Positions 17,947 to 26,589 of a stretch of DNA of 33,418 nucleotides are shown here, piece after piece. Source of the DNA: Planctomycetaceae bacterium. Lineage in GTDB: Bacteria; Planctomycetota; Planctomycetia; Pirellulales; Pirellulaceae. The stretch is taken from positions 1 to 33,418 of the forward strand of contig PKCN01000039.1 in assembly GCA_002862205.1 (NCBI GenBank), written 5' to 3'. Position 1 is the stretch's first letter, and the number at the start of each line of letters is the position of its first letter. The notes beneath the pieces were generated by a model. That model made no database searches and was not told where the DNA came from. It saw only the letters and a list, made by a program, of their open reading frames with translations. A program made the position numbers and the translations under genes.

Positions 17947-18972
17947 ATGCCACTGTTCTCAAACGCTCGTGAGTTGGACGAAACGATCACCCGCCCCAGT
18001 GATCAAGTAGTCAACGCCCTTGGCCGCTGCCCGGGTCGCATCACGATTCTGGGCGCCGGTGGAAAAATGGGCTTTCATCTGGCCCGCATGCTGCAACGAG
18101 CACTCATTGAGCTGGAACGTGAAGACCAACTGCTAGCCGTCTCGAGATTCTCATCAAGCGATTCACTGCATTCATTCCGGCAGGCGGGAATCGCAACTCA
18201 CACCGCAGACCTCTGTGATCGGGAAGAGGTTGCTTCGCTCCCCCTGACTCCATGGGTATTTTTTCTTGCTGGAGTCAAATTCGGAACATCCAATCATCCG
18301 GAGTTACTGACAAGAATGAACGCAGAAATGCCTCGACTGGTGGCAGAGCACTACGCCGACTCAACGATCGTTGCCATGTCGACAGGTTGCGTTTATTCGT
18401 TTGTCAACCGATCCAGTGGTGGTTCGACTGAGACGGATGCAACCGCCCCGCCCGGTGACTATGCCCAATCCTGTCTTGATCGAGAGACCGCCTTCATCCA
18501 GGGATCTACCTCGCATGGCACACGATGCTGCCTGATCCGTCTGAATTACTCGATCGACTTGCGATACGGAGTGCTCATGGACATTGCACAGCAGGTTCTG
18601 GATAACGTTCCGGTGAATCTAGAGACCGGCTACGTGAACGTCATTTGGCAAGGCGATGCGATTGAGCAGATCATTCAGGCCGTCACATTAGCAGACACAC
18701 CGCCCCAGATCCTCAACATCACGGGATCCGAAACAGTAAGTGTGCGTGAGATCGCGTTGGAGTTTGGCAAACGCCTGAACCGCTCCCCACAATTTTCAGG
18801 CATCGAATCAGAAACCTGCTGGCTAAGCAACAATCAGAAAGCATGCAAACTCCTCGGCCCACCAACAACCAGCCTTGAACAAATGCTGGATTGGATTTCT
18901 GCATGGCTGACTGCTGGTCGCCCCACACTGAACAAACCAACCCACTTTCAAACCCGTGACGGAAATTACTAG
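17947..18972 (+). CDS. NAD-dependent epimerase/dehydratase-like protein
   Basis: This extended-SDR-like protein has ~341 residues from ATG 17947. The dinucleotide-binding loop ITILGAGGKMGFHLARML is at about residues 33-49, and the strand with STGCVYSF precedes the active-site region. The catalytic YxxxK is altered: GDYAQSCLDRE puts Cys (residue ~176) where Lys is expected, four positions after Tyr (~172). Activity could therefore differ from classical epimerases, although the same variation may be normal for this subfamily. The gene is followed after 2 bp by a DapA-superfamily gene, suggesting one pathway, perhaps oxidation and cleavage of a sugar or sugar acid (inference). Longer starts at 17890 or 17911 exist; 17947 puts the N-terminus a usual distance before the Rossmann fold. 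Confidence 0.8.
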   Translation: MPLFSNARELDETITRPSDQVVNALGRCPGRITILGAGGKMGFHLARMLQRALIELEREDQLLAVSRFSSSDSLHSFRQAGIATHTADLCDREEVASLPLTPWVFFLAGVKFGTSNHPELLTRMNAEMPRLVAEHYADSTIVAMSTGCVYSFVNRSSGGSTETDATAPPGDYAQSCLDRETAFIQGSTSHGTRCCLIRLNYSIDLRYGVLMDIAQQVLDNVPVNLETGYVNVIWQGDAIEQIIQAVTLADTPPQILNITGSETVSVREIALEFGKRLNRSPQFSGIESETCWLSNNQKACKLLGPPTTSLEQMLDWISAWLTAGRPTLNKPTHFQTRDGNY

Positions 18973-18974
18973 CA

Positions 18975-20009
18975 ATGGATTCTTCATGGCGAACCAAACT
19001 CCAAGAGGGAACCGTCATCCCAGCCAGCCCTTTAGCCCTGACCCCAGAACGTGAATGGTCTGAACAGCACCAACGCGGCCTGACCAGATATTACTACGAC
19101 GCGGGTGCCGGGGGCATCGCGATCGGAGTCCACACAACTCAGTTTGCAATCCGCAAACATGATCTTTTTGAACCGGTCCTTTCATGTGCTGCCACCACCC
19201 TCCAGCAGTGCCAAGCAACAAGCCCTCGAACATTCATTCAAATCGCAGGCATCTGTGGAGATACGCAGCAGGCATCGGATGAAGCATATCTTGCGAAATC
19301 ACTGGGCTACCATGCAGGCTTGCTGACCACCAATGCGATCCGAGAAAAATCTGAACACGAGATCCTTGAGCACTGCCGTGTCATTGCCGACATCATTCCG
19401 ATTTTTGGCTTCTACCTGCATCCTGCTGTGGGAGGTCGACTCTACTCTCATCAGTTCTGGCTGCAATTCTGTGAAATCCCGAATGTTGTCGCCATTAAAA
19501 TCGCCGCTTTCAATCGCTACCAGACATTGGATGTCATAAGAGCCGTCATCGCATCCGGGCGAGATGACATTGCGTTGTACACAGGTAACGATGACAACAT
19601 CATCAATGACCTGCTGACACCGTTTCATTTCGATGGCAAGCAAAGATGGATCGTTGGTGGATTACTAGGGCAGTGGGCTGTATGGACACAACAGGCTGCA
19701 ACCATGCTCGAGCAAATCAAACAGGTCAGAGAGCAAAAAATGATCCCCACTCACTGGCTTACCGCAAATGCTTCATTGACTGATGCAAACGCAGCAATTT
19801 TCGATGCCGCCAATGGCTTTTCTGGTTGCATTCCCGGCGTCAATGAAATGCTCAGGCGTCAGGGATTGCTGCCTTCCAACCTATGCCTCGACCCCGCCGA
19901 AACATTGTCGCCCAATCAATCTGCCGAACTCGATCGAATCACAATTGATCAAAAAACTGATGACCAGTTTATCGCCCAAAATCTTGATCATTGGCTAAAC
20001 GCAGACTGA
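18975..20009 (+). CDS. Dihydrodipicolinate synthase (DapA) superfamily protein
   Basis: This 344-residue class I aldolase/lyase-type TIM barrel is of the DapA/N-acetylneuraminate lyase superfamily. The phrases TVIPASPLALTPEREW, AGAGGIAIGVHTTQF, FGFYLHPAVGGR (with the conserved Tyr) and VVAIKIAAFNRYQ (with the Schiff-base Lys) mark the active site. The chain is longer than true DapA (~290) and the substrate is unlikely to be lysine-pathway intermediates; a 2-keto-3-deoxy sugar acid or similar 2-oxo acid is more probable (inference). ATG 18975 lies 2 bp after the stop of the epimerase gene, so the two should be cotranscribed. A second family member of different sequence lies at 21295-22308 on the other strand. 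Confidence 0.85.
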   Translation: MDSSWRTKLQEGTVIPASPLALTPEREWSEQHQRGLTRYYYDAGAGGIAIGVHTTQFAIRKHDLFEPVLSCAATTLQQCQATSPRTFIQIAGICGDTQQASDEAYLAKSLGYHAGLLTTNAIREKSEHEILEHCRVIADIIPIFGFYLHPAVGGRLYSHQFWLQFCEIPNVVAIKIAAFNRYQTLDVIRAVIASGRDDIALYTGNDDNIINDLLTPFHFDGKQRWIVGGLLGQWAVWTQQAATMLEQIKQVREQKMIPTHWLTANASLTDANAAIFDAANGFSGCIPGVNEMLRRQGLLPSNLCLDPAETLSPNQSAELDRITIDQKTDDQFIAQNLDHWLNAD

Positions 20010-20472
20010 TCAAAACATCATCACATCACGCCCACTGCCTCCCAATTTGCCGACACGACACTCCAGGACATTGGGTCCCTATTTCTCTCACCAATTCGTT
20101 CCACCATGGCTCGACCGGCAGGCATCCGTGTTGTCAATGAGGTCCAAACCAGAGCAAACCGAATCGCTCGCATCCGATGGCATCTGCGACAAACGTTCGT
20201 TATTTCCTGATCTCAAAAGAACCATGTACAAGCATTGCTCAAGCAATAAAAAGCAGCGAATCGGGATGGCAACTGGATGGGCAACGCACAGCCTGACAAT
20301 CTGACGGCCAACGTCCATTGAGTCTAGCGGAACCAATCCTTTGAGCGATTATTACAGCATCTCGCCAACTTCCGCAGCAACGTTAGAATGCTCGCTTGTC
20401 AGTACACTACACTTCTGACCACAACCGCACGGTACTGAATACCACCGTCCGCATCCCCGGCAAAACTCAATC
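20010..20472. other. Intergenic region upstream of the methyltransferase gene
   Basis: I see no supported gene in these 463 bp. A short open frame on the minus strand (20088-20336) shows no family features. The region should hold a terminator for the epimerase/DapA pair and the promoter of the methyltransferase, but I could not place either with confidence. Confidence 0.4.
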
Positions 20473-21201
20473 ATGACAGACACAGCTGATCCCTTCTTTG
20501 AAGCCTATCACCGAGATGAGATCGCATACGGCGAAACACCTGCCCCCGGTGTGCAGTCGATCATTGACCTGAGCAGGCCAACTGATTCCGGGCCACTCCG
20601 GGCACTCGACCTTGGAGCAGGTGCAGGACGTGATTCCATCGCCCTTGCGAAAGCGGGATATACCGTCACAGCTGTTGACCTTAGCGAAATGGGCCTTGAA
20701 CGTATCAACCAAAGAGCCTCCGCGGCAGGCGTCGGCCCGATGGTCTCAACGCAAGCCGAAGACGTTCGAAACTTCCAGTTTGAAACGGAGAGTTACGACG
20801 CAGTCATTGCAACCACCGTTCTTGACCATATCCCCGCTGCGGATGCGATTATCGTATGGCAGAAGATCGTCAGAAGCCTGACAGGACATGGACTGTTAGC
20901 CGTTGAAGTCCACAGTTCTGAAGACCCAGGTTCCGACCTGCCGCCAGGATGCAATTCGGAAGCACCTAAAAGTGAAACAGCCAGTGCAGTAGTCAATTAC
21001 TTCCAACCCAACCAACTTGCCCAGTGGGCATCAGAATCGGCAGCAAACCTTCGGATTCTCCGCTACGAGGAGAGGCTCGAATGGGATTACACACACGGTC
21101 CCGAACACCTGCACGGCAAAGTATCGCTACTGGCGATACGTCAGGGAAATTCACCTCAGTGGTATGGCCAGCCAAGCCTTTTTCCACGACGAAAACGGTA
21201 G
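20473..21201 (+). CDS. Class I SAM-dependent methyltransferase
   Basis: This is a 242-residue cytoplasmic protein with the Rossmann-type SAM site: ALDLGAGAGRDSIALAKAGYTVTAVDLS (44-71), where GAGAGRDS is motif I and D69 ends strand 2. The post-motif acidic/aromatic block YDAVIATTVLDHI follows, and ALLAVEVHSSEDPG-like residues form the next strand. Overall it is reminiscent of TehB or small-molecule methyltransferases. The C-terminal EHLHGKVSLLAIRQ strand is typical of the fold's end. The substrate is unknown. It is probably transcribed alone and is convergent with the DapA-superfamily gene at 21295, with only about 90 bp between stops. Confidence 0.85.
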   Translation: MTDTADPFFEAYHRDEIAYGETPAPGVQSIIDLSRPTDSGPLRALDLGAGAGRDSIALAKAGYTVTAVDLSEMGLERINQRASAAGVGPMVSTQAEDVRNFQFETESYDAVIATTVLDHIPAADAIIVWQKIVRSLTGHGLLAVEVHSSEDPGSDLPPGCNSEAPKSETASAVVNYFQPNQLAQWASESAANLRILRYEERLEWDYTHGPEHLHGKVSLLAIRQGNSPQWYGQPSLFPRRKR

Positions 21202-21260
21202 AGATTCAGGCCCGATCACGCGACAGCCCACGGGGAGCACAGATTCAGCTGGAGGCAGGA

Positions 21261-21276
21261 TCAGTCACGATACTGA
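21261..21276. terminator. Weak hairpin between convergent genes
   Basis: TCAGT (21261-21265) and ACTGA (21272-21276) form a 5-bp stem with a 6-nt loop, followed on the plus strand by CGATTTT. It lies between the stops of the methyltransferase and DapA-like genes, where a terminator is needed. The stem is short, so this is only tentative. Confidence 0.25.
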
Positions 21277-21294
21277 CGATTTTACGTGCCGTGT

Positions 21295-22308
21295 TCAGGA
21301 ACCAAGTATTTCCTGAAGTGTTTCGTGACAGGGTCCATCACCCATCAAATCAAGGCTACGGCATAAACGCTCACGATCGCTTTGGCGTTTCAACTGACGC
21401 AAGGCGTGCACGACGCGTTCAACCTGCTCTGAGGACACCTGGCCGCAGATCGGGTGCCCAAGCCCCATGATGTACTTGGCTCGCTGCAAGTCGGCAAAAT
21501 GACGTGGGTCATCCTGCATGGACTGAAACATCTCAGTCACAGCCTGCTGAGCCAACTGCACCTCCAGCCAATCCGCCTGAGCAGCGGCAGCAAGGATGTG
21601 TTGATACTGATAGACGGCAAATGACATGGGTCCGCTGGTGATGCCACAGCGTTGCGTCCCCGATTCTGTTCCATCCTGCAAAGCCCGTGCAAGGTGTGGA
21701 TCCCAGCCCTGCACAATCCTCAAATGGCCAAGACCTGGCTGCTCCAGAAATGTCAAAGTGCTATCTTCGTACGATGCTTCCGTCACCTTGACGGCGACGA
21801 TCGCATCGCCACCAGGGCCGTCAACCAATCGTTGAACAACCGCCGCCGTCAACGGCATGCCACTGACATCGGAAATGGAATAAAGGCCAACAGGTAAATG
21901 CAAATCACTCGCCCGCTGCACGAGCGGTTGAAGTTGTTCAAAAATGTCAGCCTCGGAGCATGCGGGCCCAAGATTGTTGCCGGGACGCAGGAATACAACC
22001 GTGTAGGAAAGCTGTTTGAGAAGTTCCAGAAACTCGGCATTGGCATCCAAACCGTCCTCTGGACGCAGCAAGCCCATGCGTTGCAGTGCTGGGGGAGCCG
22101 ACTTGGCCGCAACAATAAAAAAATCCCTCAGTTCCTCAACGGTGCGCAAATGCCCCTGACCTGTGGAAGCAGCAATCAACACTGACTCGGCACCAACGGC
22201 GTCGAGTTTCTGCAGGAATTTTCGCAAACGATCATGATCCAACTCACGACGAGGCAGGTTTCCTCGCGTGGGGTCAAAGCAGGCGATAGTGGCGGAAGGA
22301 TAAATCAA
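21295..22308 (-). CDS. Second DapA-superfamily protein
   Basis: This 337-residue TIM-barrel protein is of the dihydrodipicolinate synthase superfamily. It shows SVLIAASTGQGHLRTVEELRDF in the position of the phosphate/carboxylate-binding loop, VGLYSISDVSGMPL with the expected Tyr, and IVAVKVTEASYED with the Schiff-base Lys. It resembles the protein at 18975 only at fold level. The start codon at 22306-22308 is ATT-adjacent; the reading MIYPSATIACF is consistent with the beginning of strand 1. It lies 22 bp downstream of the DASS permease gene in the same direction, so the permease may bring in the substrate or a precursor (inference). The exact reaction cannot be told from sequence. Confidence 0.78.
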   Translation of the reverse strand: MIYPSATIACFDPTRGNLPRRELDHDRLRKFLQKLDAVGAESVLIAASTGQGHLRTVEELRDFFIVAAKSAPPALQRMGLLRPEDGLDANAEFLELLKQLSYTVVFLRPGNNLGPACSEADIFEQLQPLVQRASDLHLPVGLYSISDVSGMPLTAAVVQRLVDGPGGDAIVAVKVTEASYEDSTLTFLEQPGLGHLRIVQGWDPHLARALQDGTESGTQRCGITSGPMSFAVYQYQHILAAAAQADWLEVQLAQQAVTEMFQSMQDDPRHFADLQRAKYIMGLGHPICGQVSSEQVERVVHALRQLKRQSDRERLCRSLDLMGDGPCHETLQEILGS

Positions 22309-22329
22309 AACCTTTTCCCCATGATTGAA

Positions 22330-23694
22330 TCAACCAAAAACGAGCCAGCAGGCCAGAGTCACCACGAAGACTCCGAATATATTCAGCACGATCCCCTGAC
22401 GCATCATGTCCTTGACCGTCAACACACCATTGCCAAAGACAATCGCATTGGGTGGCGTAGCAACGGGCAACATGAATGCAAAACTTGCGCTAATCGTGGC
22501 AGGTATCATGATCAGCCGGGGATCAATCGCTGTCACAACCGCCGTGGCTGCAAGGATTGGCAACAGCAGTGTCGCAGTCGCTGTATTGCTGGTCACCTCC
22601 GTCAGAAAAGTGACAGCCAAACACACCACCCCAATCATCAGGATCAATGGTAAAGCCGAGATTCCACTTAATGCTTCTCCCAATTGCTGGCTCAGTCCGG
22701 ATTCAATGCAGGCTTTGGCAATGGCGATGCCTCCCGCGAACAGCAACAGAACACCCCATGGAATTTTGACAGCGTTTTCCCAAGTCAACAACGTCTGGCC
22801 TTTGCCATTGGGGATCACATGCATGATCACGACAGCCAGCATGGCGACAGAGGCATCACTTGCCCCGGGGACCCATTGCCCCCATCCACCATAAGGTTCT
22901 TTTCGGGTGATCCAGAGCAGAGCAGTGATTGCAAACACAATCAACGTTGCTTGTTCCTCATAACGCCATTTCCCCACAGCAGGCATCTCCAAACTCGCAT
23001 CGGATTTCAGTCCTCTCGTGAGCCACATGCCAATCAGCGGCAGCATGACTGCAGCAATCGGTGCAGCCCAAATCATCCACTCTGTGAAAGAGGGTTCCTC
23101 GCCAAATGTCTCACTGTAGACCGACATAAAAACCAGATTTGGTGGAGTTCCAATCGGCGTGACGATTCCACCAACACTGGCTGCATAGGCAATTCCCAGG
23201 AGTAACGCGACTTTGAGGTTTCGGTCCGTACTTTTTTCGACCACGGCAACAACGATTGGCAACAGCATCAGGACAGTTGCAGCATTGGATATCCACATGC
23301 TCAGGAAGGCAGAAGCCGCCATGAAACCAAACACAAGCCGTCGACTGCTGGCACCGCCACCAAAAAACCCAACCATGTTCAGTGCCAACCGCCGATGGGT
23401 GCCACTTTGCTCCATCGCCATCGACAGCATGAAGCCACCCATCATCAGAAGCACCAAATGATGACCCACACAGGACCCAAGCTGTGCCGGAGTCAACACG
23501 CCACCCAGTGGAAAAATGGCAAGCGGAATCAAAGAAGTAGCAGGAATTGGGATAGGCTCAAAAACCCACCAAATTGCACACAGCACGACCACCGCTGCGG
23601 TCAGCGCAATTTCACCGGAATGCCCTAACAGCAATACTGCAAGTCCGACACCAATTGCTGACAGCAAACCGGCAACGAGAATCACATACTTCAT
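22330..23694 (-). CDS. SLC13/DASS family sodium:dicarboxylate-type permease
   Basis: This ~454-residue polytopic membrane protein is of the divalent anion:sodium symporter family. The two inverted halves each carry the substrate/sodium signatures: SNAATVLMLLP followed by GGIVTPIGTPPNLVF in the first half, and TEVTSNTATATLLLP followed by PVATPPNAIVFGNG in the second. These SNT-type and PP loops bind Na+ and the carboxylate. The chain begins directly with a membrane helix (KYVILVAGLLSAIGVGLAVLLL). ATG 23694 is preferred over the preceding TTG at 23697. Family members import C4-dicarboxylates, citrate or sulfate; the neighbouring DapA-like gene 22 bp downstream favours an organic acid (inference). 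Confidence 0.9.
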   Translation of the reverse strand: MKYVILVAGLLSAIGVGLAVLLLGHSGEIALTAAVVVLCAIWWVFEPIPIPATSLIPLAIFPLGGVLTPAQLGSCVGHHLVLLMMGGFMLSMAMEQSGTHRRLALNMVGFFGGGASSRRLVFGFMAASAFLSMWISNAATVLMLLPIVVAVVEKSTDRNLKVALLLGIAYAASVGGIVTPIGTPPNLVFMSVYSETFGEEPSFTEWMIWAAPIAAVMLPLIGMWLTRGLKSDASLEMPAVGKWRYEEQATLIVFAITALLWITRKEPYGGWGQWVPGASDASVAMLAVVIMHVIPNGKGQTLLTWENAVKIPWGVLLLFAGGIAIAKACIESGLSQQLGEALSGISALPLILMIGVVCLAVTFLTEVTSNTATATLLLPILAATAVVTAIDPRLIMIPATISASFAFMLPVATPPNAIVFGNGVLTVKDMMRQGIVLNIFGVFVVTLACWLVFG

Positions 23695-24368
23695 CAATTT
23701 CGCGAACTTTAATTCGAGGATTGGATCGGTGAAATAAAAAGCTTACTCGAACTGTGACTTTCAAGTGTGATGAGCCGCCGCAGAAAATGGTGCATGTCGC
23801 ATTCCTCCCCACATATTACCGTGCTGCCTTGCCAGCACTGACAAAAGAACTTCTCCGAGTATCCCCTCTCACTGAAACGAGCGCACTGCTGCATCGACCC
23901 ACGCGTCTGAATGCATCATGCATCGATACCCAGCGTTACGGACAGGTTCCGTTGGTGAAAATTCTACTCAATTCCCCATTCGCTCGGCAGAACGCTGGCG
24001 GGATACGGGAACGCGGGCGGGATACGGGAACGCGGGCGGGATACGGGAACGCGGGCGGATACGGGAAGAACTGGGTCGTACCATCAGCATGGCAGATCAC
24101 ATTTGGGTTCATGAGATCCCCGTGCAGAACGTCGTCAACAGCCTGCAGGAGCAAGTGATTTTGCTTCGATCCGATAGATGGCATCGCTTGGCAAAACGCA
24201 ACGATTCAGATCTTACCATGCATTCACACGAACCCCTGAGCCACTTCTGCCATTCGCGAGCGACTGACAAGCTTCCAACACCAATTTGGCGAAAGCCCCA
24301 ATCCCGGCGTGAAAGGCGACTAACCATGATCGCGAGGTTCACCTGCGGCAGAGCACCTTAGCAGAGCA
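23695..24368. other. Intergenic region between thiG and the permease gene
   Basis: This 670-bp gap contains no gene I can support. Overlapping open frames on both strands run through the tandem repeat at 23997-24069 and owe their length to it. The promoter of the permease/DapA pair should be at the right-hand edge of the permease gene (just above 23694, minus strand). Confidence 0.45.
23997..24069. repeat. 19-bp tandem repeat, three full copies and a partial
   Basis: Three identical copies of the 19-bp unit GGCGGGATACGGGAACGCG occupy 23997-24015, 24016-24034 and 24035-24053, followed by a fourth, truncated and lacking one G, to about 24069. No spacers are present. The array is in the long gap between the minus-strand permease and thiG genes. 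Confidence 0.95.
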
Positions 24369-25253
24369 TCATTCTGCGTTACTGGCCCCATAAGGTCGCG
24401 TGCTGATCATCCCCTCGGCTGGACTGCTGGCAGTTCCATACAAGCGTTTTGGAATTCGACCAGCGAGAAAGGCATCGCGACCAGCAAGCGTCGCGTACTT
24501 CATCGCTCTTGCCATGCGAACAGGGTCTCTGGCATGTGCAATTGCCGTATTGAGAAGAACACCGTCGGCACCCAATTCAAAAGCTTCGCTGACGTCACTG
24601 GCAGTCCCGACACCTGCATCAATGATGACAGGATAATCCGGATCGCCCTCTTTCAAATAATCGAGAATGATCCGCAGGTTATTTTTGTTCAGCAATCCTT
24701 GCCCACTGCCGATGGGACTTCCAGCGGGCATCACACTGGCCGCTCCCGCCTCCTTGAGACGTTTCGCTGTCACAGGACAGTCGCTTGTGTAGCAAAGGAC
24801 TTGAAAACCATCGGCTGCAAGTTCACGACACGCCTCTACGGTCTGAACCGGATCGGGCAACAAAGTCTTACTGTCACCAAGCACCTCTAGCTTGACCCAG
24901 TCCGCCCCCGGATTACCCAGCGTTTTCAGTATTTCCCGCCCAAGTCGGGCGGCTCGCACTGCATCAATTGCGTTGTAGCAACCTGCTGTGTTGGGCAGCA
25001 ACGTGTAGCGATCGAGGTCAATAAAATCGAGGATATTTTGACCGGACCGGTCATAAAGCCGCTCGCGTCTGACAGCAACGGTCACACAATCCGCTCCCGA
25101 TTCATTCAGCGAATCTCGCATTTGGGTCATCGTGTCGTAACGTCCCGTACCCACGATCATTCGGCTTTGCAACGTATGCCCGCCGACAACCAACGGTGTA
25201 TCTTCCGAGGGTGCATTGTCGATAGAAGAATCAGCTGTCGTGGTCACGGACAC
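24369..25253 (-). CDS. thiG: Thiazole synthase
   Basis: ThiG forms the thiazole phosphate ring of thiamine from 1-deoxy-D-xylulose 5-phosphate, dehydroglycine and ThiS thiocarboxylate. This 294-residue protein shows the family blocks: [79 protein letters not shown] with the Schiff-base Lys (~121), [15 protein letters not shown] and [30 protein letters not shown]. It is a little longer than usual (~255-265) because of an acidic ~20-residue N-terminal stretch and a short tail. The start is GTG at 25253, with a second GTG two codons in. thiS lies upstream in the same direction, separated by an unusual 116-bp gap with a tandem repeat. Confidence 0.97.
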   Translation of the reverse strand: MSVTTTADSSIDNAPSEDTPLVVGGHTLQSRMIVGTGRYDTMTQMRDSLNESGADCVTVAVRRERLYDRSGQNILDFIDLDRYTLLPNTAGCYNAIDAVRAARLGREILKTLGNPGADWVKLEVLGDSKTLLPDPVQTVEACRELAADGFQVLCYTSDCPVTAKRLKEAGAASVMPAGSPIGSGQGLLNKNNLRIILDYLKEGDPDYPVIIDAGVGTASDVSEAFELGADGVLLNTAIAHARDPVRMARAMKYATLAGRDAFLAGRIPKRLYGTASSPAEGMISTRPYGASNAE

Positions 25254-25323
25254 TGCATTACTTTCGCGTCGTTACGTTGATAATTGGACGAGCAATTTAA
25301 GCAGAAGGCGCTTGGTCGTGTTG

Positions 25324-25366
25324 CCCAATCAAGCCAAAACCCAATCAAGCCAAAACCCAATCAAGC
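25324..25366. repeat. 16-bp tandem repeat between thiS and thiG
   Basis: The unit CCCAATCAAGCCAAAA occurs at 25324-25339 and 25340-25355 and again as a partial CCCAATCAAGC at 25356-25366. It lies in the thiS-thiG spacer, ending just 3 bp before the thiS stop region. On the transcribed strand it reads as TTTTGGCTTGATTGGG repeats. Confidence 0.93.
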
Positions 25367-25369
25367 GAC

Positions 25370-25573
25370 TCATCCCCCACCCACCAATGTCACTAACTCA
25401 ATTTGGTCGCCATTTTGAATGACGTGAGCCGTGTATTCTTCTCGCGGAACCACTTCCGCGTTCACCTCAACGGCCAAATAGTTGGGCGGAACCTCAACAC
25501 GGTCAAGCATCTGCTCAACAGTCATCGATTCATTCAATTCAACATTTCGGCCATTGACGGTGATTCTTATCAT
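25370..25573 (-). CDS. thiS: Sulfur carrier protein ThiS
   Basis: This is a 67-residue ubiquitin-like protein of normal ThiS length. It begins with MIRITVNGRNVEL, has TVEQMLDRVEVPPNYLAVEVNAEVVPREEYTAHVIQNGDQIELVTLVGGG, and ends in the Gly-Gly tail that is adenylated and turned into a thiocarboxylate. It donates sulfur to ThiG for thiazole formation. It lies 14 bp downstream of the sugar-isomerase-like gene and 116 bp upstream of thiG, all in one direction, so a three-gene transcript is likely. ThiF or other partners are not in the window. Confidence 0.95.
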   Translation of the reverse strand: MIRITVNGRNVELNESMTVEQMLDRVEVPPNYLAVEVNAEVVPREEYTAHVIQNGDQIELVTLVGGG

Positions 25574-25587
25574 GCCTTGAATATCTC

Positions 25588-26589
25588 TCAGTTTCCTTCA
25601 TCAAAGGCCGCGTCAAAGGCACGACTACTTGGAGAGAAATCCAATTTTTTGGTAAATTCGCAAGCTTCTTTCGCACCAAACTCACGCTCCATTCCGCTAT
25701 CTTCCCACTCAATTGAAAGTGGACCTTCGTAGCCAATATCATTAAGCGCTCGAATGATCTCTTCAAAGTTCACGCCACCGCGACCGGGACTGCGGAAATC
25801 CCAACCTCGGCGGTAATCACCAAAGTTCAAGTGGCTGGCATTGATGCCACTCTTCCCGTCCAAAGTCACAATCGCATCCTTGACGTGAACATGGTAGATG
25901 CGATCGGCAAACGTGCGGATGAACTGGACGGGATCGATGCCCTGCCAAATCAGGTGACTGGGATCAAAGTTGAACCCGAACTCGGGTCGATGATCCAGCA
26001 CTTCCAAAGCTCGCTGAGCAGTATAAATATCAAATGCAATTTCGGTCGGATGCACTTCCAAAGCAAAGCGGACACCACACTCGCCAAATACATCAAGGAT
26101 CGGATTGAACCTCTCTGCCAACAGATCAAACCCGGCATCAATCATCGATGGCGGGACAGGAGGAAATGAATAAAGAAGATGCCAGATGCTGCTGCCAGTG
26201 AAACCATTGACAACGTCGACACCAAATTTCTGCGCAGCACGAGCCGTGTTCTTCAGTTCTTCGATTGCCCGTTCATTGACACCTGCTGGGTCCCCATCAC
26301 CCCAAATGTAGGGTGGCAGGATTGCCTCGTGACGTTCATCGATATTGTCCAAAACTGCTTGACCAACCAGATGTGCACTGATGGCGTGGCATTGCAAGCC
26401 AGCATCGTCCAACAACTTGCGTTGGCGGTCACAATAATCATCTTCGGCCAAAGCGCGATCCACCTCAAAATGGTCGCCCCAACAGGCAAGCTCAATGCCG
26501 TCGTAACCGAACTCGCTGGTCATGCGAGCCATTTTTTCGATTGGAAGGTCAGCCCACTGACCGGTAAAGAGAGTGACGGGTCGAGCCAT
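25588..26589 (-). CDS. Sugar phosphate isomerase/epimerase-like TIM-barrel protein
   Basis: This 333-residue protein is of the xylose isomerase-like TIM-barrel family (AP endonuclease 2 superfamily). Metal ligands are recognisable: Glu178 in [10 protein letters not shown], Asp209 in [12 protein letters not shown], His235 in YHVHVKD, and Glu294 in LSIEWED. The first strand, [13 protein letters not shown], and [13 protein letters not shown] are also typical. Members isomerise or epimerise sugars or inositol derivatives; the substrate here is unknown. The ATG at 26589 is the natural start. It stands 14 bp upstream of thiS, so it shares a transcript with thiamine genes; whether this reflects function or chance is unclear. 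Confidence 0.9.
   Translation of the reverse strand: MARPVTLFTGQWADLPIEKMARMTSEFGYDGIELACWGDHFEVDRALAEDDYCDRQRKLLDDAGLQCHAISAHLVGQAVLDNIDERHEAILPPYIWGDGDPAGVNERAIEELKNTARAAQKFGVDVVNGFTGSSIWHLLYSFPPVPPSMIDAGFDLLAERFNPILDVFGECGVRFALEVHPTEIAFDIYTAQRALEVLDHRPEFGFNFDPSHLIWQGIDPVQFIRTFADRIYHVHVKDAIVTLDGKSGINASHLNFGDYRRGWDFRSPGRGGVNFEEIIRALNDIGYEGPLSIEWEDSGMEREFGAKEACEFTKKLDFSPSSRAFDAAFDEGN

Noticed and set aside
23754-24361. Overlapping plus-strand open frames in the long gap near thiG
   Set aside because: Their length depends on the 19-bp tandem repeat, and the translations (GYGNAGGYG-like) show no family or signal features.
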